Assembly (NCBI RefSeq): GCF_030272615.1
Contig: NC_081413.1
Location: 101,888,239 to 101,952,238 of the forward strand
DNA from: Cryptomeria japonica
Taxonomy: Eukaryota > Streptophyta > Pinopsida > Cupressales > Cupressaceae
DNA length: 64,000 bases
Direction: 5' to 3'
The notes under the pieces are model-generated. The model did no database searches. It was not told the DNA's origin and saw only the letters and a list, made by a program, of their open reading frames with translations. Made by a program: the position numbers and the translations under genes. Within the stretch, counting starts at the first letter, position 1. Each line of letters begins with the position of its first letter. Shown here in pieces: positions 10,680 to 21,130 of the stretch.

Positions 10680-11489
10680 CTATTTATCCTAAAACAAAAG
10701 TGCTATTTTACTAACAAAAGTGCTAGTTTCTCAACAATATCGCTACAACCCTAACAAATGCGCTCAATTAGCTATCCAATAGGACTCAAACTACAAATGT
10801 GCTAAAACAACAACACAATAGCGCTCATTAAAATCAATAGCGCTCAATTAAGCACTCAATTAAGGTCATATCAAGCATTTAATGCTTATTCCCTCTCCTC
10901 TCAACCTATCTCACATTGACACTTGTCATCCTGGGATTGGGTTGAAAGCCCTCACATGGATTTGAAATCATTCAATCCTGACCCTTGTTGAGATTGTTCA
11001 ATCTCAACCATCCATTGTTCCATTTTCCCTATAAATAGAGCCCATTTCTTCATAATCCAAATCTTGAAAACTTGTATGCATTTAACCTATAGGCATTTTA
11101 GAGAGCATTTAGCATAGCAAACTAAAATCTTGTTATTTTGGTTAAAATCAATCATTTCAATAGCATCTAGTATTTTAGATTTTTATTTTACATTTGGAGC
11201 ACAATACTAAAATCTCAATCTTCCATAAGCATCCATAGTGCAAAAAGCTGCTAAGAGCTACACTATTTTGGAACTTGGAGAGGAGAGGAACAAGGGAGAA
11301 GGAGCTAAGAGCATGCTAAGAGGCATTTGGAGATGCCTTATTATCTTTGTTTCATTTGTTAGATATATTAGCATGATTTTAGTATCTCTTTTGTTATGCC
11401 TGTTTAGATTAGTTTTTGATTGACTGACACTAATTTTTTTGTGTCTTGTGTTGTTTGTCATTTGCTAACCTTGTCCATTTCGTAGAGCA
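10680..11489 (+). repeat. Putative 3' LTR (or most of it) of element A
   Basis: The region follows the spacer of element A. It has a promoter-like TATA box at 11,030 with a CCCTATAAATAGAGCCC context, then about 460 bp of leader-like sequence ending in GTAGAGCA. Upstream of TATA there is an iterated GTGCT/GCGCT motif at 10,690-10,860. These are U3-R-U5 features. Without the other LTR, both boundaries are estimates. Confidence 0.4.
11030..11037 (+). promoter_or_regulatory. TATA box of putative element A LTR
   Basis: TATAAATA sits in a CCC-TATAAATA-GAGCCC context typical of plant LTR promoters, in the same orientation as the polyprotein. Transcription would start roughly 25-35 bp downstream. 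Confidence 0.5.
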
Positions 11490-11492
11490 TCA

Positions 11493-11515
11493 ATATATAT
11501 ATATATATATATATA
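11493..11515. repeat. (AT)n microsatellite
   Basis: About eleven AT dinucleotides lie immediately after the presumed right end of element A. They may be part of the pre-insertion sequence. Confidence 0.9.
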
Positions 11516-12403
11516 AAATAAAAAATTGAGATAATAATTTGCAGTAGTGAAACATTAGGGCAATGGCTATATGAAATTGATTAATACATATCTATAAATC
11601 ATGAAGAGGTCGCTTTCCCGCACGCAGAGGATTAGTTATAGGCCTAGGGTGTCCAGGCAAGGAAGCACTCCAGGAGGACATGGTTCCTACACGAAACCCC
11701 ACATGCCTTCACGACATGAAATAAACACAACCCGGACCAGGACACTCTCGGGTGTACGTTGTACCCCGAGTTGGACACACACTATATGCCCCTTCTCCAA
11801 TGCCCAATGCCCAACCACTAAACCTTAACTTTCCTCTCTCTTTTTCTTCTTTCAATTTCTTTTTCCTCTATTATTTTCTCCATGTGTGTCCTTCTTTACT
11901 AATTCATGGGTTTATATAATGTCATAGGGTGGTTACCAAAAATCACGCTCTTTTATAACTATAATAATGTTCATAATTACATTTATTTAATTAAATATTA
12001 ACTACAATTTATTACCATGGGAAAAAGTCTCATAACAACAAGTGTACACAAATAAATACTTAATGTGGATAAACACATCTCCAAAGATGCATCACAAAAA
12101 ATATTTATTTTGTTGTGTATGGCGTACAACACCCTTTTCCTAACAATTTTCCTATATTTAAAGGTATTCGATTTACATCTCACATTTGATCACCCACTCA
12201 TCGTAAAAGCATTCAAGGAGAAATTACTAGCCAAAAAAAATTAACTTGGAGCCTTAAAAAGAGCAACAAATTTGCATCCATCATTCTAGATAGTTTTCTT
12301 GATGTTTTCTTATCTTTTAAAGGCATATTCAAGGGTTGCCCTAGGTTAATATTTCCTCTTACAACATAAGGATGATTCTCCAAAGATATTTTAAGCATTG
12401 CCA
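11516..12403. other. Unassigned sequence between elements A and B
   Basis: No gene is supported here. A relatively GC-rich part at about 11,600-11,825 stands out from its AT-rich surroundings but has no recognisable protein in any frame. The remainder is AT-rich, with pyrimidine runs around 11,830-11,890. Confidence 0.4.
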
Positions 12404-12568
12404 ATTTTAGATAGCAAAAGGAGTTTAGAAAACAAAGACCAATCAAATAAACTACAAAGTAGTGACAAACATTAAAAAAAAGGGATTAAAAAATACGACC
12501 ATTTTTAGATAGAAAAAGGGGCTAATCAGATAAAGACTAATCAAGAAAATTACAAAGAAAATGCATAC
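12404..12568 (+). repeat. Degenerate ~90-100 bp tandem repeat, left part (interrupted by element B)
   Basis: Two units can be seen, each starting TTTTAGATAG(C/A)AAAAGG, followed by AACAAAGACYAATCAA-(A/G)-AAAYTACAAAG. The second unit stops at 12,568 and resumes at 30,754 after element B. Three further units lie on the other side. Confidence 0.65.
12564..12568. repeat. Target-site duplication, left (element B)
   Basis: CATAC directly precedes the left LTR and is repeated exactly at 30,754-30,758 after the right LTR. A 5-bp duplication is standard for Ty3/gypsy integration. Confidence 0.93.
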
Positions 12569-14205
12569 TGTAGCTAGGAAATCAGAAATCATCAAAGCAA
12601 TTCAATATTAGTCATAGCTCAATCCCAAAAGCTCAAATGCAATGATCAATCCTAATTACATCCAATAGAGACATGAAAGCAAAACATTCAAGATTAAAAA
12701 CTAAGAAAACCAAATGTAGATCTGAATATCTCCTTCATGTGGCTCCATTGTCCTTTTTTCTTCTTCAAATAGCTTTGTTTGTGGATCTCACCTACAAGTG
12801 CATACACATGAGATGAAAGCAAGTAGACAAGATAGTAGCGCAAGAATACTTGAAGCGTGATTGATTCGACAAAGTGATTCGAAAAAGTGATTAGATTAGG
12901 ATTGAAGAAATTCATCCAATTTATAGACAAATTGGAGAGATGATCAAATTAGCATGAAGAGATTCAAATGGAAATTGCAAATCAAAAATGTCAATTATGA
13001 CAAATTATGACAAATTTGCACTTTCTATGCAAAAATTGATTGATTGATAATTCATGACACAATTATGACAAATTTCTATGTCAAAATTGATTGATTGTCA
13101 ATTATGACAAATTATGACAAATTGAAATGTCATTCCCATAAAATTAGGAGGAAAATAGGAGGAAATTGAATTAGAAATTAGGAAAATTAAAAAATTGGAA
13201 AAAAAAGGAATTAGGAAATTAGAAAATGAGGAAATTAGGAATTTAGTGAATTAATTAATAATTTTTCATTTATTAATCAATTCACAAAGAGGGAATTTAG
13301 AAATTGATGAAAAATTAGGTAAATCAATTAATAATTTGTCATTTATTAATTAATTCACAAAAAGAGGAATAATTAGTTAGCCAATTAAATTAAACATTTA
13401 ATTATGACACGAAGACCTAGGATAAATAAATAAATTATTTAACCTAGAGGGAGAAATGACAAACAAGGTTAAATGAATAAAATCATGAAACCCTAAAAGA
13501 TGAATTAGAAATGTGAGGATAACAATTAGGTCTTGACAAAGGATAATTGATATCGATTCGATTTGATCATGATTCTGACTTGATAAAAGATCGATGTTGA
13601 TAAATAATGTGATTGATAAATGTGCCAATTGACGAGGGACAATGACTAATTGATCCAAATTGACATAATTGAGAAAGACGATGATTGATGACAAATTGAT
13701 CGCAAAATGACAAAAATGACAACAATCGACGATAAAATAGATTGCAAAACGACAAGATTAGAAATGACCATGATCGATGACAAATCGATCGCAAGATGAC
13801 AAGATTGATAAGAGGACAATGATCAATGACAAATTGATCGCAAAACGACAAGATTGACAAGAGGACAATGATCGATGACAAATCGATCGCAAAACGATAA
13901 GATTGATAAGAGGACAAAACCCTAATTAGGATTGACGATGTCCAAAATGATGACAAATGAGCTTGCACATTGATGCGACAGGATAATATTGACCAAAATC
14001 ATGACTGAAGATTGGTATCGACAAGACCAAATTTGAAAGTGAGACAACTGAAGAATGTAGAAGAAGGACTCGATGCTCGCAAATGATAAAGACCAAGTGT
14101 GAATCATAGGAGAAATGTTAATGCGATGCAAAAACCCTAAAATAAGGCAATGCGCAAATGTTAAAGTATGATTCCGCAAGCATTGACCATTTTTAGACGT
14201 CTACA
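12569..14205 (-). repeat. 3' LTR of element B (1,637 bp)
   Basis: Same sequence as 29,116-30,753 apart from about 30 changes. Termini are TGTAG...CTACA, a short inverted repeat. On the - strand, U3 contains a roughly 50-bp tandem repeat (13,687-13,917 on the +) and a TATA-like TATAAATT at 12,918-12,925, leaving about 350 bp for R-U5. ORFs across this LTR are translations of the repeats, not genes. Confidence 0.95.
13687..13917 (-). repeat. ~50-bp tandem repeat in U3 of element B LTR
   Basis: The core GATGACAAATCGATCGCAAA followed by ACGACAAGATTGATAAGAGG recurs about every 49-51 bp, four to five times, with palindromic ATCGAT and CGATCG words. The same array is present in the other LTR at about 30,235-30,465. 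Tandem repeats in U3 are often enhancer modules; that role is inferred here. Confidence 0.75.
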
Positions 14206-14220
14206 TTTTGCCCCTCTTTG
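14206..14220 (-). other. Polypurine tract of element B
   Basis: On the - strand CAAAGAGGGGCAAAA ends exactly at the 3' LTR start (TGTAGACGTC). A purine run abutting the LTR is the plus-strand primer site in LTR retrotransposons. Confidence 0.85.
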
Positions 14221-15062
14221 AGACAATGCGATTTCAAGCGTTGTTTCAAAGAATAATAATAAAAATGCCCTAGACAATAACAATGACATATGCATGCCCC
14301 CTCGAGGAATTGGTCGGAAATATCTAGAAAAGAGGCCAATTGATCGATAAGAATGATAGAACATGATAGGAACAAACAGACTGACAATCGGAGACCAGAT
14401 GCACGAAGGACAAGCAATTGAAGGTGCAAAAGACCATGACCAACATGAGATGGAGAGAGTGCACATCCATCTATGCACTGACAAAGATCTATAAATGAGA
14501 CAAAGAGAATGAAAATTGCTCATTTGCACTAGCCAAAGAGGAGGATTTGTTGCTCTGGAAAAGGACACTTGCAGAGAGATGGAAAACATTCCAATGGAAA
14601 ATCACCTCAGAGAACATGTATGCACATACAGACGACCAGACGATGCGGGAGAAACGGTATGTATCTCAAAAACCCATGTTTTCAATTTTATGAATTTGAC
14701 CTGCTTGTGGGACATTGCGGGGCCCACAGGGAATGCAGAAACTATCTTCTGCACTTGTGTAGGGTGAATTTTGTGCTTGTGTAATGTCTTCTGTGCTTGT
14801 GTAAGGGGAGACAGGTGCAAGTTATGTGACACAGGCATAGGACTTGTCACACAGGCGCAATTATGCATTGTAAACCCTAATTTTGGTCAAAAACAGTATG
14901 CAAATGATCTGGAAAGGGGGGATAAGGGTAGGATAGGTCAGAATAGATGAAAAACACCCTAATTTAGACATGAAATGAGGAAATGCAACCTGTATGATCG
15001 AACCCTAAAATTGACAAAATATGCCCCAATTGTGATGCAGAGTCGACAGTATCCATTGATCA
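14221..15062. other. Spacer between PPT and antisense PMD ORF (element B)
   Basis: No gene is supported. Around 14,740-14,870 there are repeated words: GCACTTGTGTAG, GCTTGTGTAA (twice), and GACACAGGC / CACACAGGCGCAA. The ACAGGCGCA word also forms a six-unit array near the 5' LTR of the same element (28,889-29,004). Confidence 0.5.
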
Positions 15063-16890
15063 CATGAGAGAACCGACCAGACTGCTTCATGTTACAACAT
15101 AGACTCAAGAGCACGGATAGAGATACACTATCAGGACTTGGGATATACTATATCACATTCATGCCCGAGATTAGGGCAAACACAAGACTGCTTACCGCAT
15201 TGGCAGAGTGATGGCATTCAGAGACCTCCTCTTTCCATCTGGCGACTGGAGAGGCGACTGTGACACTAGAGGACGTATGGCGTATCCTCTGCATTTTGAT
15301 TCATGGGGAGATGGTAGAGTATGACCTAGTGATAGGGAGAGATGCATTGTGCAGATTATTTGAGTGCGACGCAGATGATCTGGATATCGTAGAGAGGGAG
15401 ATCGGCTGGGAGACCATGGCATCAGAGTATGATTGGCGATATGTGGTGATAGTCATGGTTATAGCATGCCTACTAGCAGGGGACAGACAAGGACATGGAT
15501 TCCTGATTGGATGGGGAAGAGTGTTGGAGTGGATGGCGACAGAGGGGACGGTGTACGCATGGGGACCATGTGTACTAGCTATGCTGTATTTTCAGTTGCA
15601 TCAGATAGCATATCAGGGAGTGCAGACTTTGAGCTGTGGAGTCACACTGTTACTGGTATGGGCATTTGAGCACATAGCCATATGTCGACTGATTGCAGAG
15701 AGATAGGTATTACCACATCGACCATATGTGTACTGCTATGGGGGAGCACTAAGACAGGGTCTATTTGGATACATATTGTATTGGCGACATGAGCTAGACA
15801 GATTGAGAGAGTTCACATGGAGGCCATATCGTGATTGCCCTGGATGGTCAGATGATAGTGATGAGCTACCGTATTGTAGACAGGAGAGGTACCTGATTGG
15901 GTGACCAATGAATCGCTAGAGAGTGATTGAGATGTACCTTCCAGAGAGAGTCAGACGACAGTTTGGAGAGAGGCAGGATGTACCCAGGAGGACCGCACAC
16001 TTTGCCCGATCTCACAGAGAGACGAGTCAGTGGGGGTGTATGATTTAGCCACACATAGCATATGCTGACTTCACACAACTACAACAGAGACAGTGGGATT
16101 GGAGATCAGATGTGGAGGACGCCAGGATGACAGAGGAGTATGAGAGATGGTTTGCACGACGACAATCGATGCCATTGACAGATCCTGACATTCCAGTACC
16201 TAGGAGACAGGAGGACTTCCCACTCACTGGAGAGGAGGAGGGAGATGATGAGGATGAGGAGGATAAGGGCGGTGATGAGGATGAGGGGGATGATGAGGAT
16301 GGAGATGATGAGAGGGATGACGATCATGGGCCAGGTTCCGGCGAGCAGGAGTCATTGCAGGATATACCCATAGAGCCGGAGACAGCTAGCATAGAGGAGA
16401 TGGAGATGTGCAGGGCTACCATAGCAAGTCAGCATGATCATATTGTGAAATTAGAGAGACAAAATGCCATCTTGAGGATAGAGCAGGATCAGTTCAGAGC
16501 AGAGATAACCAGACTCACAGCGGCTCGAGATACAGCAGTAGCTCAGGCACAGCGAGAAGAACAGAGTCACTGAGTATATCAGGTCGATTAGGGATGCCAG
16601 TGCACGGGAGATGGCATAGATGTTGGTAGAGACTAGAGAGGAGATACACCATTGGAGGACACTATATGAGAGTGCAGTCCCACTAGAGCAGAGAGCAGCT
16701 TCATATTGGGCACAATCGAGGACAGAGAGCATGGCACGCTCTCGGAGGTCATTGAGCAGCATGGGGGTGAGTGGACCTATGAGACCACCATAGCCAGGAC
16801 CAGGAGGGACATCATCCTTGAGACATGGCAGGGATGAGGAGGACAGAGGGAGCACCCAGTGACAGAGGCATGTGCTCCTTATGACAGGTA
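15063..16890 (+). pseudogene. Antisense plant mobile domain plus acidic linker plus coiled-coil ORF (element B)
   Basis: This runs opposite to gag-pol. Frames give NTRLLTALAE, then GEATVTLEDVWRILCILIHG and, in the open segment 15,260-15,706, TEGTVYAWGPCVLAMLYFQL and LLVWAFEHIAICRL: the N-terminal and central PMD motifs. After a TAG come VLPHRPYVYCYGG and ERVRRQFG, the PMD C-terminal part. At 16,112-16,573 lies a highly acidic segment of about 50 residues (Glu/Asp/Gly) and then a heptad-like helix starting at SQHDHIVKLERQNAILRIEQ. The helix continues in another frame to about 16,890. Stops at about 15,205, 15,704 and 15,902 break it. Element A has the same arrangement, so it is a component of this family; its function is unknown. 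Confidence 0.8.
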
Positions 16891-17949
16891 GATGACATTA
16901 TGTAGTTTGACATTTTGTAGTCAGCCTCCGGGCCATACTTAGGACAGACAGTCCAATTTTTGTACTCCGATATTATTTGGATATATGATATGATATGCAT
17001 CGATATGATGGGATGCAATGTGTTATGACGTATGTTATTTTCCATGTATGGATGACTTATGCATTGTTGATGTATTATTGTGGAACATGTATGGATATAT
17101 TTTTTTATTTGTTTTTGATGCATTTATAATATGAAATGGATAAAATGCTTGATGTAATGCAAATGTACTAACCAAATGGATGCAGAATGCAGCATATGTG
17201 TGTGGAGAAATCGGTGCACTAGACCGAACTGAATATCCGAATTGACGGAAGAAATGTTAGTAAGAAAATGAGACAGAGGACAGTTAAAGATGAAGAGAAA
17301 CTTGCTTTCAGTAATGCACTTTGTAGGTGAGAACCTTTATTTTAATGTAGCAAAATGGATGTGTAGCATCATGGCATTGAAGGCCAGAGCTGAAATGCAA
17401 CCCTTTTTTGCAAAAGACAGACACATCACAGACAAATAGCAATCACAACAAAAAAGAAAGGGACCATGAACCATCCCGGTCACTCTAAATCACTCAGTGA
17501 CATCATCGAGCAACATAGGAACATGATCGAAGCCAAAGATAAATCAGTAAAAAGATAAGATGCACAAATTCCAACAAGTCAAACAAACATCTTGATCTTC
17601 ATTGTCAAAAGTTGAAAGTGTTTATAGGACGATCATACTGTCTGGTTTCAGGGAATGTGGTACCCCGTCTAAGACAAGACATGGTTTGGTTTTGAGTATA
17701 CCACACCCTGTATAATACCCATGATAGTAGTGACAAGGACAAATAATTGTGTGGTTGATTGATATGACAATTTTGATTAGTTTGAATGCCTGGTTTGAGT
17801 GAAAAAGTTCATCTGTTAACGCATGATTACATTAAAGCACAACATTGGATTGCGTGTCATTGGAGGTATGCTCAGCGATCTGTCTATGCTCAAAGAGATC
17901 ATTTATTGCAAAATTCTTGTTTTTGGATTTTAATGTTTTGAGATTTTTT
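16891..17949. other. Spacer of element B between PMD ORF and 31-bp array
   Basis: AT-rich with no supported coding region, tRNA or inserted element. Long T runs begin at about 17,945 and lead into the tandem array. Confidence 0.5.
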
Positions 17950-18415
17950 TTGTTCATTTTTTTTTTTTTTTTTTCAGGACATTATTTGACTTTTTAGAGA
18001 TTTTTTTTAGGACAGTTTTTTTATTTTTAGAGATTTTTTTTCAGGACATTATTTGATTTTTAAAGAATTTTTTTTTTCAGGACATTATTTGATTTTTAAA
18101 GATTTTTTCAGGACATTTTTCGATTTTTAAAGATTTTTTCAGGACATTTTTCAATTTTTTTGAATTATTTCAGGACATTTTTCAATTTTTTTTGAATTAT
18201 TTCAGGACATTTTTCAATTTTTATGATTTATTTCAAGACATTTTTCAATTTTTAATGATTTATTTCAGGACATTTTTCAATTTTTTTTGAATTATTTCAA
18301 GACATTTTTCAATTTTTATGATTTATTTCAGGACATTTTTCAAATTTTTTGAATTATTTCAGGACATTTTTCAATTTTTATGATTTATTTCAGGACATTT
18401 TTCAATTTGAAAGTT
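17950..18415 (-). repeat. 31-bp tandem array with alternating subunits (element B)
   Basis: The core CAGGACATTTTTCAATTTTT recurs about 14 times. Its start positions are close to 17,975, 18,008, 18,042, 18,078, 18,109, 18,140, 18,171, 18,203, 18,234, 18,266, 18,299, 18,329, 18,360 and 18,391, so the spacing is mostly 31-32 bp. In the right half two spacer types (TTTTTGAATTATTTC and TTATGATTTATTTC) mostly alternate, giving a 62-bp higher-order unit. The left end is more degenerate and T-rich. Some Tat/Ogre elements carry such arrays, which can seed satellite DNA (family knowledge). Confidence 0.88.
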
Positions 18416-18651
18416 CCAATGATTGATCATGACAAGGGGAACACACCCAATGCACATCGGAAAGACATATAAAGCGACTAGGACCAAAACATATGCACAA
18501 GAAACGAAGTATGTAAGACAATGATGTTGACCAATCACAGGCCTGGAACAGAACATTGGGTCAAGACAAAGATAGACGTGATAAACCAGCCGAGAGAAAG
18601 CATAGCTAGAGGTCATGACAGATGACGGAGCAATGATCTCGTTTACACATG

Positions 18652-18726
18652 GCGCCTGATTGCCAGGTTTTCACCATGGTACTTGCCCAAAGCGCCTATT
18701 TGCCAGGTTTTCACTAGAGGGCAAAT
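18652..18726 (-). other. Conserved non-coding block downstream of integrase, two copies (element B)
   Basis: On the + strand TTGCCAGGTTTTCAC occurs at 18,660-18,674 and again at 18,700-18,714, each preceded by GCGCCTRAT-like sequence, so a 40-bp unit is duplicated. On the element's own strand this is GTGAAAACCTGGCAAATAGG plus GCGC, the same block as at 5,995-6,050 in element A. It lies about 170-240 bp past the integrase stop. Confidence 0.6.
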
Positions 18727-18892
18727 CATTTTTATTTATTTTTTGTGCTCTTTTTCTCTTTTGCTTTTTTTCACTTTTTTTTGTATTTTTTTTACTTTTT
18801 TTTTTTTTTTTTTTTTGTATATATATTTTTTTGCTTTTTTGATTTTTTTTGTATTTTTTCAGGATCATACTTGAAGAAGTGCTGATAGAAAA

Positions 18893-20279
18893 TTATGCCC
18901 AGTACTTCCGAAGGTGCATGCCATTTACAAGATCAGACAAAGGTTCACCTTCTAGAGTGGCAAGCTGATATGCCCCCGAGCCATAGGTTGTAGTCACTAT
19001 GAAAGGCCCAACCCAATTAGGTTCAAACTTGCCTTTGATGATGTCAGTAGACTGTGCATTCTTAGGGTTTGCCTTTAAAACCAGATCTCCCACTTCGAAG
19101 TGTCACCCTTTGACCTTCTTATTATAAGAACAACGGAGATGGTTTTGATATGCTTGCAAATGTGTTAGGGCTGTCTGACGTTTCTCATCTAACATCTCAA
19201 GCTGATGCAACCAAGAGACTCTGTGTGTCTCATCATCAATCAGATGTTGCAAGGAAACACGCAAGGAAGGAATCTCCACTTCCAAGGGTAAAATGGCTTC
19301 CGCACCATACACCAAGGAATAAGGTGTTGCACCAGTAGGTGTGCGGATAGAAGTGCGATAGGCCCATAGTGCTGGATTCAACTGTACATGCCAATCTCGA
19401 CCAACGTTAGTGACAACCTTTTTCAGGATCTTGATAATGGTTTTATTTGATGCTTCGGCTTGACCATTCCCCTGTGGATAGTATGGACTAGAGAAACGGT
19501 GTTGGATATGAAACTTTTCACAGAGTTCCTTAACATCTTTATTCTTGAAGGGACGACCATTATCTGTGACTATGGAAAGGGGAACCCCATACCGGCATAT
19601 GATATAATTCAATAGGAATTTTGAAATTTGCACACTAGTGATATTGGTCATGGGGATAGCCTCGATCCATTTTGTAAAATACTCTATGGTTGTGATGATG
19701 AACTTGTGTCCATTTGCAGATGTCGGGTGAATCTTACCAATAAGATCCAATCCCCATTGAGAAAAGGGCCACGGAGATATGACAAAATGAAGCTCTTGGG
19801 CTAGTGCATGAATGTAATTTCCATGGATCTAGCATTTGTAGCACTTCTTAACAAAATCATGAACATCCTTTTCCAGAGTGGGCCAATAATACCCAGCACG
19901 AATCAAATTTTTGGCTAAGCTCAGACCATTGAAATGGCCCCCACATATACCATTGTGAACCTCATGTAAAGCCGTTTGTGCTTCGTTAGAATCCAAACAC
20001 CTGAGGAGGGTATGGTCAAAAGAACGACGGTAAAGGGTGTCGGTAATGATGACATATTTGGCTGTCTGTCGGATGAAGGCTCGACGTTGGTTAGCGAAAA
20101 GGTTAGGTGGTAAGGTTTGAGATTTCAAATATTGATATACATCATTGTACCACAGGGAGTTAGGACCAACAAGAACGCACATCAAATCTGCTGTCGGAAT
20201 GTCAAAAGAAGGAACCAGCAATTGTTCGACCAAAAATTCACATTTGTCCATATTGTGGGGCATATTTAACATGGAAGCA
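18893..20279 (-). pseudogene. Integrase (element B)
   Basis: The frame runs from the HHCC module (VHNGICGGHFNG to KKCYKC, about 20,000-19,830), through the catalytic core with D in GLDLIGKIHP, D in VTDNGRPF and E in YYPQGNGQAEASNK, to the C-terminal module (GDLVLKANPK, NWVGPFIVT, GSGAYQLATLEGEP) and a stop at about 18,893. Stops interrupt it at about 19,826 and 19,103; the DDE residues themselves survive. It is close to element A integrase over its whole length (for example NPALWAY and TPYSLVYGAEAILP are shared). Confidence 0.92.
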
Positions 20280-20701
20280 ATCGTAGCCATGGCATCTGCT
20301 GACTTGTTTTGCATTCTTGGAACTTGACTGAAATGGATAGCCGTGAATTTTTTCTTGAAGAAATCTACCATATGCTTATAGGGAATAAGCTTTTCATCCT
20401 TTGTTTCGTAGTCATCATTCACTTATTGAATGACTAATTGAGAATCTCCATAGACTTGCAAATGTGTGATATTCTAGTGGACCGCTACTCGGAGTCCTAT
20501 GACCAGTGCTTCATACTCTACAATGTTATTGGTACAATGAAAATTTATTCTGTAGGACTTGGGAATAGCATCACCTTGAGGGGTGACAAACAAGATGCCG
20601 GCTTCGGACCCAAACTTGGTATGGGATCCATCAAAGTATAACTTCCATTCATTAGAAGATGTGAGAGCAAAGACTGATTCATCTGGAAAATTGGTCAACA
20701 T
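20280..20701 (-). pseudogene. Archaeal-type second RNase H (element B)
   Basis: The frame gives WKLYFDGSHTKFGSEAGILF, NNIVEYEALVIGLR, VYGDSQLVIQ and SADAMATIASM, keeping D, E, D and D of the RNase H1 active site. Stops fall at about 20,474 and 20,423. It follows the degenerate first RNase H, the dual arrangement that defines Tat elements. Confidence 0.88.
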
Positions 20702-21130
20702 GGGATGATCATCATAAATAGGAGCCTCTACAAGTTGATCTGCTATGACTTGTCCTTTTATCGCCTTTCACTCCATATACTCAATATCAAATTCACTAAG
20801 GATCATAACCCACTTTGCTAGGCGACCTGTCAAAGCTGCTCTGCTAAGCAAGTATTTTAGAGGATCAATTTTTGCAACCAGCAATGTTTGGTGATTTAAC
20901 ATATAGTGTCGGAGCTTCTGTGTTGCAAATACCACTGCTAAGTATGCCCATTCAATAGTTGAATAATTCAGCTCATAGCCTACTAATGTTCGACTGATAT
21001 AATAAATAGCTCGCTCTTTGTCATTCTCATCCTATTGGGCCAAGAGAACTCCTAGTGTCGTTTCAATTGCAGAAATATACAATATAAATGGCTTTCCTTC
21101 TATAGGAGGCATTAGAATAGGCGGCGATAG
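20702..21130 (-). pseudogene. First RNase H / connection domain, degenerate (element B)
   Basis: Segments PFILYISAIETTLGVLLAQ, IYYISRTLVGYELNYSTIEW, LRHYMLNHQTLLVAKIDPLK and GRLAKWVMILSEFDIEY match element A. The first catalytic Asp is again missing (YISA). Stops are present at about 21,029 and 20,770. It lies between RT and aRNH. Confidence 0.72.

Larger units (their letters stand above)
1..11489 (+). mobile_element. Element A: 3' part of a Tat-lineage Ty3/gypsy LTR retrotransposon
   Basis: The window opens inside this element, so its 5' LTR and most of gag are missing. Domain order on the + strand is gag tail, protease, G-patch motif, reverse transcriptase, RNase H, second RNase H, integrase. 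This is the Ty3/gypsy order, and the second RNase H places it in the Tat/Ogre group (established knowledge of that group). Downstream of integrase lie about 2.5 kb of non-coding spacer, an antisense plant-mobile-domain ORF and a putative 3' LTR. Multiple in-frame stops and at least one frameshift show that it is inactive. The right end is uncertain: I place it at the CA before an AT microsatellite because the sequence after a TATA box at 11,030 resembles R-U5, but no second LTR is available for comparison. Confidence 0.85.

Noticed and set aside
13398-14589. Several overlapping minus-strand ORFs of 78-142 residues in the left LTR (and the matching ones at 29,946-30,727)
   Set aside because: They are translations of the ~50-bp U3 repeats and neighbouring LTR sequence, with repeated Ser/Ile/Leu/Cys phrases and no domain; they vary between the LTR copies.
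16230-16330. Acidic Glu/Asp run as evidence for a host nuclear protein
   Set aside because: It lies in the frame of the antisense PMD ORF inside a bounded retrotransposon, so it is treated as part of that ORF.
17950-18415. Regularly spaced ~31-bp repeats that could suggest a CRISPR array
   Set aside because: The units are contiguous tandem repeats without unique spacers, T-rich, inside a plant retrotransposon, and no cas gene is present.
18660-18874. Phe-rich ORFs on both strands
   Set aside because: Translation of poly(T) tracts in the element B spacer.
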